Notes under the pieces: model-generated | What the model saw: the letters and a program-made list of their open reading frames with translations, nothing else | What the model was told of the DNA's origin: nothing | Database searches by the model: none | Shown: positions 16,080 to 24,677 of the stretch, piece by piece | Layout: each line of letters starts with the position of its first letter | How positions within the stretch are numbered: position 1 is the first letter of the stretch | Made by a program: the position numbers and the translations under genes | Assembly (NCBI GenBank): GCA_025993795.1 | Contig: JAMQHL010000048.1 | Span: 21,069-85,068, forward strand | Direction of reading: 5' to 3' | Source: Planctomycetota bacterium | Lineage (GTDB): Bacteria > Planctomycetota > UBA8742 > UBA2392 | DNA length: 64,000 nucleotides

Positions 16080-18973
16080 TCCGTCTTGGCCTGTTCCTTT
16101 GTGGGAAGTTCCTGCGTGATCGTGGTGATCGCCGCTTCAAGCTGCGGGTCAAGGCGCCGAATGCGGTCCGCCGCGCTGAGCGGCACGTGCACGTCGGGCA
16201 TCACGCCGGCGTTCTCGAGGTTGCGTTTGTCGTCCATGCTGAAGTAGCCCTCGGTCGGCACGCCGAATGTGCTGCCGTCGGACAGCTTGTCCCAGAAAGT
16301 CCCGATCACGTTGCCGGGGGTGCGCTCGCCGACCACCTTACCCCGGCCCGTGGTCTTGATCGCCCACGGAAAGCACTCGCCGCCGCTGTTGCTGCGTTCG
16401 TCGCACAGCACGGTCACCGGCTTGTCCCAGTACAGGCGCGGCTGCTTCCAGCGTTCGCGTGTGCGCGGCTTGATGTGCAGGTAGGGCCGTGCCATCAGCA
16501 GCTCCATGATTTCCATATAGCTGAGGCCACCGGAGTTGCCTCGGGCGTCGATGATCAAGCCGGCCGCCTTGTCGGCCTGCGGCGAGGCAATCAGTGTACG
16601 GAACTTCTGCAGGTTGGCGTCGTTCATGGCCGTCAGGTGAATGTAGAGAACCCGGTTCTCGGTGGCTTCCGCGACACGTTGGGTGCGCTGCGCCACCAGT
16701 TCTTCGTAGCGGCGGGCGCGGGACTGGGCCCAGGTTTCAGCGCGCATCGTGACCTCGCGGGCACCGGCCAACGTGCCGTCTACGCTTACAGTCAAGCGCA
16801 GGTTGTAGCCGGTCTTCCAGATATCGAAGTGCGACCACATGTTCTCGTCCACGCCAAAGCGCCGCCCGTTGATGCCGATGATGCTGTCTCCGACGCGCAC
16901 CCACCTGCTGTCGAGGGGACCGCCCTTCTCAACTTCCTGTACCAGCAGCGACTGGCGCCCGTCGGCGAGCTGTACCGGTTTCAGCTTTGCCCCCAGCTCG
17001 GCGCTGGCGATGCGGCCGCTGCCGCTGGTTCTGCCAAAGACGCCCATGTGGCTTGCCGACAGCTCACCGATTGCCATCCAGATGTAGTAGTAGCACTCTT
17101 CAATGGTCCGTGACCGCTCCACAAGCGGCAGGTATTTCTCCTTGATCTCGGGCCATGCTGCGCCGTGGAACTTTGCGTCGTAAAAGCGCGTATTGACCAT
17201 TTCCCATGCTTCCGTGAACAGCGCCACGCGCTCCTGTTGCAGGTTTACGCGGTCCAGTGCGATCACAGGTATGTCGCGAGCAGCCTGCAGCTGCCGGGGC
17301 GCGGGCAGCATGCGCACCTTGCCCGCCTGGCCGAAGATGACGAAACGGCCGTCCGGCGTTTCGCTGATCGAGCCGGCGTGCGTAGCGACAGCCATCTCGC
17401 CATCGCCGGCGGGCGTGGTCACGAACAGACTGGCGGCGGGCTCGCCGGAGACCCAGCGCTCGAAATACAGCAGCTTGCCGTCGCCACTGAAAACCGGGCA
17501 CTGCTCGGTTTCAGATGTACCAGTGACGAAGCGCTGGTTGGCGCCGTCGGCATCCATGATCCAGATGTCGGCGTTGCCGCGACGCCCGCTGTCAAACGCG
17601 ATGCGCGTGCCATCGGGCGAATAGCTGGGGTCGTCGTCGCTCGCAGGATCGTTTGTGAGCTGGCTGGCGGCACTGCCATCCAGCGGTTGCACCCAGATGT
17701 CGCGATTGCCGCTGCGTTCGCTGCAAAAGGCAATGCGCTTGCCGTCGGGCGACCAGTTGTGAAAGAAATCGTTTGCCTTGTCGGTGGTCAGTTGCCACGG
17801 CTCGCCGCCTGCAGCGTTTACCAGCCAAAGGTCGCTGTTGCCTGCACGCATCGACTGAAACGCAATCAGCTTGCCATCGGGGCTGACGCGCGGGTGGCTG
17901 TCGCCCTTGCCCGGCAGCGTGACACGCGTTGCGTTGCCGCCTTCCGGTGCGCTGGTCCAGATTGAGCCGCGCAGCTCAAAGGCCAGCAGCTTGCCATTGG
18001 CCGACAGGTGCGGGTTCTCCATGCCCTGGTTGAACATGCGTTCTTCAATCTGGGGGCCGCGCGCATCCTGCTGGACATCAAGTTTCACCAGCTCACCACT
18101 GCCCGCGCCTGCCAGCAGCGACTGCACGCTCACGCGGTACAGATAGTGCATGCGCTGATAGACCAGCCACGCGCCGTTGTTCGAGATGCCCACTTCTTCG
18201 GCGCCGACGTCGGTAAAGCTGCTGAGCTGCTTTGGCTGCTCATGGAACGGCCCCGGCAGCGACATGAACTGAAAGCTGCGGGTGAGCTCGCGCGTGAACA
18301 GAATCTGCCCACCATGTACCAGTTTTGCGTTGCGGTCATTGCCTTGAAACTCGGTCAGGCGGTCCGGCAAGTTGTTGCCGGACCGAAGCAGGTACAGGTC
18401 TTCATTCGCAGAGCCGCTGTAACCACGGCGATAGCGTGTAACGCTGCCGCTGCTGTATGCGACGTTTCCCTCATGCACATGCACGTCGCCCGGGGTGAAG
18501 TCATCATCCAATACCAGCTCTTCGGTGCCACCCGTGGCACGAATGCGCCACAGCGCGTGCCGGTCGTTGCGCGTGCTTGTGAAGTAAAGCCACTCGCCAT
18601 CGCCCGAGAAGCCGGCCACATAGTCGCCGGCGCTGTGGCAGGTAAGCTGGGTGGCAGGCCCGCCATCGGTTGCGATCAGGAAGACGTCATAGTTGCCGTT
18701 GCGGTCACTGCTGAAGGCCAGCGTCTTGCCGCCGGGCGAGAGCGCGGGGTAGCTGTCATAGGCACCGTGCATTGTGAGCTGCGTGCAGTGCCCGCTGTGG
18801 TCGCGGCGCCACAGATCTCCCCACAACGAGAAGTACACGGTTTCCCCGTCGTCACTGATGACCGGGTGACGCGCACCGGGTTCGCCTTTCGCAGGGTCGT
18901 ACAGGGTCGGTTTGGGCGCGTCCTGGGCTGCGAGGGCGCATGCCGAGACAATCAGGCAAAGCAGCATTCTCAT
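16076..18973 (-). CDS. Secreted tricorn-like S41 peptidase
   Basis: 965 residues. Signal peptide RMLLCLIVSACALAAQ, then two blocks of PD40/TolB-type propeller blades (YPALSPGGKTLAFSSDRNGN, HNWSPDGKRIAFCSERSGNR, PSYSPDGTRIAFDSGRRGNA), then a PDZ domain (VEKGGPLDSRWVRVGDSIIG) and a tail-specific protease domain with RGNSGG (811-816) and the nucleophile region ERSNSGGE around 861-863. Tricorn proteases degrade peptides; the signal peptide places this one outside the cytoplasm. Start at 18973 chosen for the GGAG site and the signal peptide; the open frame further upstream is spurious. Confidence 0.92.
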   Translation of the reverse strand: MRMLLCLIVSACALAAQDAPKPTLYDPAKGEPGARHPVISDDGETVYFSLWGDLWRRDHSGHCTQLTMHGAYDSYPALSPGGKTLAFSSDRNGNYDVFLIATDGGPATQLTCHSAGDYVAGFSGDGEWLYFTSTRNDRHALWRIRATGGTEELVLDDDFTPGDVHVHEGNVAYSSGSVTRYRRGYSGSANEDLYLLRSGNNLPDRLTEFQGNDRNAKLVHGGQILFTRELTRSFQFMSLPGPFHEQPKQLSSFTDVGAEEVGISNNGAWLVYQRMHYLYRVSVQSLLAGAGSGELVKLDVQQDARGPQIEERMFNQGMENPHLSANGKLLAFELRGSIWTSAPEGGNATRVTLPGKGDSHPRVSPDGKLIAFQSMRAGNSDLWLVNAAGGEPWQLTTDKANDFFHNWSPDGKRIAFCSERSGNRDIWVQPLDGSAASQLTNDPASDDDPSYSPDGTRIAFDSGRRGNADIWIMDADGANQRFVTGTSETEQCPVFSGDGKLLYFERWVSGEPAASLFVTTPAGDGEMAVATHAGSISETPDGRFVIFGQAGKVRMLPAPRQLQAARDIPVIALDRVNLQQERVALFTEAWEMVNTRFYDAKFHGAAWPEIKEKYLPLVERSRTIEECYYYIWMAIGELSASHMGVFGRTSGSGRIASAELGAKLKPVQLADGRQSLLVQEVEKGGPLDSRWVRVGDSIIGINGRRFGVDENMWSHFDIWKTGYNLRLTVSVDGTLAGAREVTMRAETWAQSRARRYEELVAQRTQRVAEATENRVLYIHLTAMNDANLQKFRTLIASPQADKAAGLIIDARGNSGGLSYMEIMELLMARPYLHIKPRTRERWKQPRLYWDKPVTVLCDERSNSGGECFPWAIKTTGRGKVVGERTPGNVIGTFWDKLSDGSTFGVPTEGYFSMDDKRNLENAGVMPDVHVPLSAADRIRRLDPQLEAAITTITQELPTKEQAKTE

Positions 18974-19039
18974 GGCAGTCTCCTGAAGGCCCGCATGATG
19001 CCAAGTTTCGGCCCGCGTGGCGTCCCCCGACTCGGGTTG

Positions 19040-19045
19040 TAGACT
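19040..19045 (+). promoter_or_regulatory. -10 box of a leaderless start (TAGACT)
   Basis: TAGACT, then 6 nt (GGCACC) and ATG at 19052; no Shine-Dalgarno. Confidence 0.5.
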
Positions 19046-19051
19046 GGCACC

Positions 19052-19591
19052 ATGGACCTCAAGAACAGCGCAATCCGCGGCCTGCTTGCCACCTTTGCTG
19101 CGGTGATTCTGTTCTGGCTGATGGACATGAACTTCTGCGGATGGCTTGGCGCTTGGCTGACGCCGGGGGCCGCCTGGATCGTCGGCATCCTGATGGCAGC
19201 CGCGCTGGGCATCGCTTTCGCGGCACTCTGGGCGGGCTGGGTGTCGAAACAGAAGGTCACGAAGAAGGCGCCCGTCCTGGCTGCGGCAGTGGTTTACGGG
19301 TTGCTGGTCGGTGCGATCTTCATCTTTCTGGTGCCGCTTCTGCTTTCGGCGCTGGCAGGCGACCCGGGCATGATGCACGGCACGGGAACGGGCTTTGATT
19401 CCATTGGCGAGGCGTTCGGCGGACACGTCGTACCTGAGCTTCCGGACCTCGGGTTTGACCCGCCGCTGCACTCGTTGGCAGACAACGACTGGATCCACCG
19501 CGACGACTTTGTCGCCCGGTTGCTGCCCTTTTCGCTGGCATTTGCCCTGTACGGCCTTGTGCTGGGCCTTACCGCCGGCACGCGCAGGTAG
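19052..19591 (+). CDS. Small membrane protein, paralogue of the next gene
   Basis: 179 residues with four predicted helices: two at the N-terminus (GLLATFAAVILFWLMDMNF, WIVGILMAAALGIAFAALWA), one in the middle (AAAVVYGLLVGAIFIFLVPL) and one at the end (FSLAFALYGLVLGLTAG). A soluble loop between the last two ends in a charged HRDDFVARLLPF. The next gene has the same plan, and both contain MD-N plus GAWL (MDMNFCGWLGAWLTP here). Divergent from the tricorn-like gene. Function unknown. Confidence 0.75.
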   Translation: MDLKNSAIRGLLATFAAVILFWLMDMNFCGWLGAWLTPGAAWIVGILMAAALGIAFAALWAGWVSKQKVTKKAPVLAAAVVYGLLVGAIFIFLVPLLLSALAGDPGMMHGTGTGFDSIGEAFGGHVVPELPDLGFDPPLHSLADNDWIHRDDFVARLLPFSLAFALYGLVLGLTAGTRR

Positions 19592-19643
19592 GCAACTTCG
19601 GCCGCGATCGGGTATACTCCAGTATCTCTCCGCGAGGTGCCGA

Positions 19644-20204
19644 TTGCCGCTACCGCGTATTTTCCTGTTCGCTGTGCTGGCGCTGGCCGTGCTGATCGGC
19701 GTGCTATGGAGCATGGACGTGAACTACGGCGCATGGGTCGGGGCATGGTTGTCGCCGCGCAACCAGTACACCGCCGGGTTTCTGGTGATCGTGGCAATCA
19801 GCATTTCCCTCACATACATGTACGCGAAACACATTGGCGAAATGTTTCCCGGTCCCGGGTACCTGCGCGGTTTGTGCTTCGGGGCTGTGTTTGGCGCGCT
19901 GGCAATCTGGGTGGTGCCGCCGGTGCTGTCAGGCATCGCTGAAGCCGTGGGCAACACTCAGGTCATTTTCCAGGGGCGCGGCATCACCAACCAGGAGCAG
20001 CGTGCCGACCAAGCCGAGCACCTGACTCGCGTCGAGCCCTGCCCCGCCATCGGCGACGTCAAGCCACCCTTGCGCTTCATGACCGAAGACCATGAATGGG
20101 CCCCTGCGGACTCATGGAAGGGGCGGTTGCTTCCATTCGGCGTCGCGTTTCTGCTGTGGGGCCTTGTCATCGGCACCTTCCTGAGTGAAGAACGCAAACC
20201 ATGA
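19644..20204 (+). CDS. Small membrane protein, paralogue of the previous gene
   Basis: 186 residues with the same four-helix plan: MDVNYGAWVGAWLSP near the N-terminus, then FLVIVAISISLTYMYA, LCFGAVFGALAIWVVPPVL, a soluble loop, and LLPFGVAFLLWGLVIGTFL at the end. No ATG fits; the TTG at 19644 is chosen because GAGGTG lies 4 nt upstream. A TATACT box lies at 19611-19616, giving an ordinary leadered transcript. Its end overlaps the start of the asparaginase gene by 4 bp (ATGA). Function unknown. Confidence 0.7.
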   Translation: MPLPRIFLFAVLALAVLIGVLWSMDVNYGAWVGAWLSPRNQYTAGFLVIVAISISLTYMYAKHIGEMFPGPGYLRGLCFGAVFGALAIWVVPPVLSGIAEAVGNTQVIFQGRGITNQEQRADQAEHLTRVEPCPAIGDVKPPLRFMTEDHEWAPADSWKGRLLPFGVAFLLWGLVIGTFLSEERKP

Positions 20205-21094
20205 GCTTCCCGATCATCCTTGCCCACGGTGGAGCGGGCGCCCCCAACACAGACTCGGACGGCCCTGAAGCCGCCTGCAAGCACGCGCTGAAGTTTCTGA
20301 CCGACGGCGAAATCGACGCGGCGCTGCGCGCAGTGATTGAAGCCGCCGTCATTCTTGAAGACGACGTGCGCTTCAATGCCGGCACGGGCGCGAACATGCG
20401 CATTGACGGCAGCATCCAGATGGATGCGATCCTGGCCACCAGCGACGGGCGCATCGGCAGCGTGGCGGCCATCGAAAAGTGCCGCAACCCGGTCCGTGTT
20501 GCGCGGCTGGTGATCGACAGCCCCCACGTGATGCTGTGCGGCGACGGCGCCACGCAGTTCGCGCGCCACCGGGGTGTAGCAGAGCACGACATGACCACAC
20601 CCAAGGCCCAGGATCGCCACGCAAAAGCACTGGAGCGCCTCAAGACCGGCGAGTTGCGCCCGACCGAACAGAAGTGGCGCGGGCGCGGCATGCACGGCAC
20701 GATCGGTGCCGTGGCCCGGGCTGCCGACGGCACGTTTGCCGTGTCCTGCAGCACAGGCGGGACGAGCATGATGCTGCCGGGCCGGGTCGGTGATTCACCG
20801 ATCTTTGGCGCGGGCACGATGTGCGGTGAACACGGCGCCGTGTGCGCCACTGGCGACGGCGAAGAGATCATCCGGCGCCTGGCAAGCATGCGCGCGTACC
20901 TGCGAATTGCGGCCGGAGAGCACCCGCAACAGGCCTGTGAAGCCGAGGTCGCGACGATTCCGGCCCCCTACGTTGCCGGCTTCATTGCGGTCAGCGCGGC
21001 AGGCTTTGGCATGGCTGCTACGAGGGACGAAATGGCCCGCGCGGCACTGGAGTATCGCGACGGCAAGGTCGGCATCCAGCGACCTGCCAGTTGA
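20201..21094 (+). CDS. Isoaspartyl peptidase / plant-type L-asparaginase (Ntn hydrolase)
   Basis: 297 residues. N-terminal ILAHGGAGAPN, the VRFNAGTGANMRIDG region and, at residues 164-172, MHGTIGAVA, where cleavage between Gly166 and Thr167 would free the catalytic threonine. Downstream STGG...LPGRVGDSPIFGAGTM is the typical substrate pocket and second Thr region. The family hydrolyses asparagine or beta-aspartyl dipeptides after autocleavage. No signal peptide, so cytoplasmic. Start overlaps the previous stop. The Asp normally found before the catalytic Thr (HDTIG) is Gly here, as in some family members. Confidence 0.93.
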   Translation: MSFPIILAHGGAGAPNTDSDGPEAACKHALKFLTDGEIDAALRAVIEAAVILEDDVRFNAGTGANMRIDGSIQMDAILATSDGRIGSVAAIEKCRNPVRVARLVIDSPHVMLCGDGATQFARHRGVAEHDMTTPKAQDRHAKALERLKTGELRPTEQKWRGRGMHGTIGAVARAADGTFAVSCSTGGTSMMLPGRVGDSPIFGAGTMCGEHGAVCATGDGEEIIRRLASMRAYLRIAAGEHPQQACEAEVATIPAPYVAGFIAVSAAGFGMAATRDEMARAALEYRDGKVGIQRPAS

Positions 21095-21151
21095 CACGTC
21101 AAGTGCAGAGGGCACACTAGGGCAAGCGCCTGCCCGCCTTTCACCCAATGC

Positions 21152-21227
21152 GCGCCCGTAGCTCAGTGGATAGAGCAGCTGCCTTCTAAGCAGCCGGTCG
21201 CAGGTTCGATTCCTGCCGGGCGCGCCA
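21152..21227 (+). tRNA. tRNA-Arg (anticodon TCT)
   Basis: 76 nt with encoded CCA. Acceptor GCGCCCG / CGGGCGC is perfect, D-arm GCTCAGTGGATAGAGC, anticodon loop CTTCTAA, T-arm with GGTTCGA, discriminator G. Confidence 0.96.
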
Positions 21228-21565
21228 CAATTGAAGCGGATTCAGCGGGGCCGACCTTGCGCTGGCTCAAGGCGGCCGGCTGGCGGCGACGGCAGCGGCG
21301 ACAGGCTAAAAACCCGAAGGAGTGCCACCCGCGCCACCAGCCAGCTGACGCCGCAAACTCTGAAAGTGTCCCGCGCTTTCGGGACTAAACCGGGTGGTCC
21401 CGCTGTTTCCACTTTGCCTTGGTTGTTGCCCCCGACCGAGGCGCAAAGTGAGGGATCGGGGCTCACGCCCCGGTCCCTCGCGATTTCACTTACCCCAGCC
21501 TGCCTTGCCGCAGTATGGCTTGGCTGCACTGCTTCTTTCCCGGTCCGATATCCGAAAGACCTGAC
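21228..21565. other. Intergenic region with a strong hairpin
   Basis: 338 bp with no supportable gene. It holds a 13-bp stem with one G-T pair and a TCAC loop at 21450-21479 (GAGGGATCGGGGC / GCCCCGGTCCCTC), without a T run, and a smaller GTCCCG-CGGGAC hairpin about 70 bp before it. These could end the tRNA-Arg transcript or shape the leader of the FMN reductase mRNA. Confidence 0.5.
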
Positions 21566-22135
21566 ATGGCCAAAATCCTCGCATTCGCCGGTAGCCTGCG
21601 CAAAGGCTCGTGGAACAAGAAGCTCGTCCGCATCGCCGCCCAGGGCGCCCGCGAAGCCGGTGCCGAAGTCACGATGCTTGAAATCGAGGAGTACCCGTTG
21701 CCGCTGTATGACGGCGACGTGGAAGCGGCATCCGGATTGCCCGAAAACGTCGTCAAACTGAAAGACCTGTTCAAGGCGCACCAGGGGTTCTTGATCAGCA
21801 GCCCTGAATACAACGCCGGGATGCCCGGTGTGCTCAAGAACCTGACCGACTGGTTGTCGCGACCCCGCGAGGGCGAAAAGCTCTTCGAGATTTTCGCCAA
21901 CAAACCCGCGGCGGCCATGGCCGCGAGCACCGGCGCGCTCGGGGGCAACCGCATGCTGTCGGGTCTGCGCGCGCACATGCTGCATATCCAGATGCTGGTG
22001 ATCCCGCAAACGTTCGGGCTGGCCAAAGCCGCTGATGCCTTTGATGAGGCGGGTCTGCTGCAAGACGCCAAGGTCAGCGAAATCGTGAAGGACCTGGGCA
22101 AGCGCGTAGCTGAGCTGGCGGCCGGGCTTGAGTAG
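21566..22135 (+). CDS. NAD(P)H-dependent FMN reductase
   Basis: 189 residues, flavodoxin-like fold. FAGSLRKGSWNKKLVRIAA binds the FMN phosphate, and SPEYNAGMPGVLKNLTDWLS is the family signature lining the flavin ring. Such enzymes reduce FMN, quinones, azo dyes or chromate with NAD(P)H. No signal peptide; soluble. The frame is open upstream but the ATG at 21566 starts the conserved first strand. Monocistronic between tRNA-Arg and an unknown gene. The physiological acceptor cannot be told. Confidence 0.94.
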   Translation: MAKILAFAGSLRKGSWNKKLVRIAAQGAREAGAEVTMLEIEEYPLPLYDGDVEAASGLPENVVKLKDLFKAHQGFLISSPEYNAGMPGVLKNLTDWLSRPREGEKLFEIFANKPAAAMAASTGALGGNRMLSGLRAHMLHIQMLVIPQTFGLAKAADAFDEAGLLQDAKVSEIVKDLGKRVAELAAGLE

Positions 22136-22173
22136 CTGTCGGCGAGGTCCTGCTATTCGGCGTGCGTTGGCGC

Positions 22174-22179
22174 TATATT
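22174..22179 (+). promoter_or_regulatory. -10 box of a leaderless start (TATATT)
   Basis: TATATT, then 6 nt (CGCCGC) and ATG at 22186; no Shine-Dalgarno between them. Confidence 0.55.
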
Positions 22180-22185
22180 CGCCGC

Positions 22186-22944
22186 ATGAAGTGGCAGCCG
22201 ATTGCAGCTTCCTTATCTGTCATCGCGCTCTTTATGGGCGGGATGGCGGTGTGGCACGTTACCCGCGACGACAGCCCGCGCAAAGCGAGCAACACGCCCG
22301 CAAACGATGCGACCGACCTTCCGGTCGACAACGGCGAATGGAAATCCGTCAAGCTTCGCGACCTGCCGTCAATGGACCCCATCGGCCTTTGGCCAAGCCA
22401 TGGCGCTCGCGTGTCAGACCCGCAATTGTGGGTAGTCTGGGAAACGCGCCAGCATGCGGCATGCCGCGTGATCGCCCGCAGCGGCAACAGCGCGTGGTAC
22501 GAGGTTGGTTCAACCAAGGCCTTCACCCACTACATGGCGCTTGATCTCAGCCGCTTCAACGACGAAGCCTGGTTCTGCGTTGAATGGACCGAGGACGGCC
22601 GCGAGTACCGCAGCCAGGAGCGGCTTGTCAGTTTCGGCGTGGGCGCAGCGTTCGGCCGGCGCACGTACCGGATTGCCGTGCCGAAGGCCGAGCCGGGCAA
22701 GCCCTATGAGATCAGCGTGGTCGGCGGGGACTTGCGGCGCCTGAGTGGCGACGCGTTCTTGACCTCGTTGTTTCCCGACAACGTTCATTGCTGGACGCTG
22801 CCCCGGCCTGACCTGGGCGTGTTGCAGTTCGGCGTGACGGACCCCGCGAGCATTCCTGACGCCGGCTGTTTCGGGTTTCTCGAACTGCGGGACCCGGCCA
22901 CAGGCACGGTGGACCGCGTGTTGATCGAGCTGCGGCCCGTCTAG
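22186..22944 (+). CDS. Membrane-anchored or secreted protein of unknown function
   Basis: 252 residues. One N-terminal hydrophobic helix (WQPIAASLSVIALFMGGMAV) serves as signal or anchor. The outside part is beta-rich (LWVVWETRQHAACRVIARSG, WFCVEWTEDGREYRSQERLV), reminiscent of fibronectin type III-like folds but not clear enough to name. The ATG at 22186 is preferred over a GTG eight codons earlier because of the -10 box 6 nt upstream. Its stop overlaps the stop of the converging kinase gene. Confidence 0.7.
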   Translation: MKWQPIAASLSVIALFMGGMAVWHVTRDDSPRKASNTPANDATDLPVDNGEWKSVKLRDLPSMDPIGLWPSHGARVSDPQLWVVWETRQHAACRVIARSGNSAWYEVGSTKAFTHYMALDLSRFNDEAWFCVEWTEDGREYRSQERLVSFGVGAAFGRRTYRIAVPKAEPGKPYEISVVGGDLRRLSGDAFLTSLFPDNVHCWTLPRPDLGVLQFGVTDPASIPDAGCFGFLELRDPATGTVDRVLIELRPV

Positions 22945-24632
22945 CGGCTAATTTTGGCGTGGCCGAAGACTTTCAGCAGGTTCTGGAATGCGGGTACGTT
23001 CTCAAGGGTCTTGAAGGCTGCATTGTCGGCAAGCCGCTTGCGGTCGCGGAAACCGTTCTTTACCGCGCGCTCGAGGTATTTCAGGCCTTCGGCGGGGTCG
23101 CTCGGTGCGGTGAGGACCGCAAGCCAGTACAGCGTCTCGGAGAAGCTGGGGTTGATCTCAAGCGCCCGCAGCAGCAGCGAGCGCGCCTTGTCTTCCTGCG
23201 TGCGTTTCGACAGCAGCACTGCCAGCGCGACATAGCCGCGCTCATCGGCGGGCACCAGCTCGATGCACTTTTCATACTCGCGCTCGGCGGCTTTCCAGGC
23301 GCGGCCCTTTTCATAGATCTTACCCAGGCTGATACGGGCCTCGACGTTGTGGGCATTGAGCTTGAGTGCATAGGTCAGGTTTTCGCGCGCGCCCGAAAGG
23401 TCGCCGGTCATACGCTGCAGGCTGCCCAGAAAGCTGCGCGCGCGCGGGTCATCAGGATTGAACGTCACGGCGGTCTGGTAGTCGGCCAGCGCCTCTTTCA
23501 TCTTGCGCATCTTGCGGTAGATGTGGCCGCGCAGCATGTGCAGCCGCGCGTCGTCGCCCTTGATGCGCATCGCGGTTTCAATCTGTTTCAGAGCATCGTC
23601 AAACCGCGCCCGCTTCATGGCCTGCTGGGCGTCGGTCACCGAGTTCTCGAGTTGTGTCGTCATGCTCAGCACGGCCAGCTCAATGGTTTCGTTGCGGTCA
23701 AGCTCTTCGCTGGCTTCTTCGGCGGCCTGGCGCGCCAGCTTGTAAATGCCGCTGCCCTCGCTGCGCTGCACGGTCACGGTGCGCCTGCGCTGGCTGCGAA
23801 TCAGCTCAGCGGCCGCTTCCAGGTCTTCGGCCAGTTCGTCGGCGTTTTCGTAGCGGGCATCCGGCTTCTTGGCAAGCATGCGGTTGACGATGCGTTCAAG
23901 TTCGCGCGGCAAGCCGGGACGCAACTCGTTCAGTGGCGGGTGATCGTCCTGCTGGTGCATCAGGATCAGCGCCTGTGCCGTTTCGCCCAGGAAGGGGCGC
24001 CTTCCGGTCAGCAGCAGATACAGGGTCGCGCCCAGCGAGTAGATGTCGCTGCGCCCGTCCACAGGCTCGCCGCGGCACTGCTCGGGGCTCATATATGGCG
24101 GGCTGCCGCTGTGTCCGCCTGAGGCATCACTGCCTAGCGCCGCAGCCACACCGAAGTCGCTGATTTTCACGCGCCCGCTGTTCAAGATCAGCAGATTGTC
24201 CGGCTTGATGTCGCGGTGTACCACGCCGCGCTTGTGCGCGTACGCCAACCCGCGCGCGGCCTGCGCCGCGATCTTGACCGCCAGCAATGGGTCAACGCCC
24301 TGGCGCGAGACGAGGCGCGAAACGGGCACGCCGTCCACAAGCTGCATCACCAGGTAGGGCTGGCCATCGTGGGCGTCCACGGCATAGACGGGCGTGATGT
24401 TGGGGTGCTCAAGCTGGCCTGCCATGCGCGCTTCGTTCATGAAGCGTTCTCGCAGCACATCGTTGCGCGAAAGCTCGCGCGGCAGGACTTTCACGGCAAC
24501 CAGCTTGTCGAGCCCGGTATGCTTGGCTTTGTAAACGTGGCCCATGCCGCCTTGGCCGATGCGCGAGATCAGCTCGCACTTGCCCAGGGTTGTGCCCGTC
24601 AAGTCTTCAGGATCGTTTCGGTTGCCCGCCAT
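22941..24632 (-). CDS. Ser/Thr protein kinase with TPR tail (soluble)
   Basis: 563 residues. Hanks-type kinase in the first 290: G-loop IGQGGMGHVYKA (25-36), Lys48 in VAVKVL, HRDIKPDN with Asp141, DFG at 159-161, SPPYMSPEQ. Instead of the membrane helix usual in bacterial kinases, the remainder is a linker and about five TPR units (FDDALKQIETAMRIKGDDAR, ALADYQTAVTFNPDDPRARS, AAEREYEKCIELVPADERGY), so it should be cytoplasmic and recruit substrates through TPRs. A TATGAT box lies 8 nt before the ATG without a Shine-Dalgarno. Confidence 0.95.
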   Translation of the reverse strand: MAGNRNDPEDLTGTTLGKCELISRIGQGGMGHVYKAKHTGLDKLVAVKVLPRELSRNDVLRERFMNEARMAGQLEHPNITPVYAVDAHDGQPYLVMQLVDGVPVSRLVSRQGVDPLLAVKIAAQAARGLAYAHKRGVVHRDIKPDNLLILNSGRVKISDFGVAAALGSDASGGHSGSPPYMSPEQCRGEPVDGRSDIYSLGATLYLLLTGRRPFLGETAQALILMHQQDDHPPLNELRPGLPRELERIVNRMLAKKPDARYENADELAEDLEAAAELIRSQRRRTVTVQRSEGSGIYKLARQAAEEASEELDRNETIELAVLSMTTQLENSVTDAQQAMKRARFDDALKQIETAMRIKGDDARLHMLRGHIYRKMRKMKEALADYQTAVTFNPDDPRARSFLGSLQRMTGDLSGARENLTYALKLNAHNVEARISLGKIYEKGRAWKAAEREYEKCIELVPADERGYVALAVLLSKRTQEDKARSLLLRALEINPSFSETLYWLAVLTAPSDPAEGLKYLERAVKNGFRDRKRLADNAAFKTLENVPAFQNLLKVFGHAKISR

Positions 24633-24640
24633 GGGGTCGG

Positions 24641-24646
24641 ATCATA
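24641..24646 (-). promoter_or_regulatory. -10 box near kinase start (TATGAT)
   Basis: On the minus strand TATGAT precedes the ATG at 24632 by 8 nt (CCGACCCC), with no Shine-Dalgarno. Confidence 0.45.
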
Positions 24647-24677
24647 CCCGTGACACGCCGCGATGTCAGGCGAGCGC

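Noticed and set aside
14898..16247. A 449-codon open frame on the plus strand opposite the membrane protein gene
   Set aside because: Shadow of a GC-rich gene: composition is His/Arg/Gln-rich without any family motif, while the minus-strand frame has membrane helices and a coupled start.
18974..19714. A 247-codon N-terminal extension of the tricorn-like gene
   Set aside because: It covers the divergent small membrane protein gene and lacks any domain; the signal peptide and GGAG site fix the start at 18973.
21091..21102. Palindrome TTGACACGTCAA at the asparaginase stop codon
   Set aside because: Located at a gene end with no promoter nearby; short enough to be chance.
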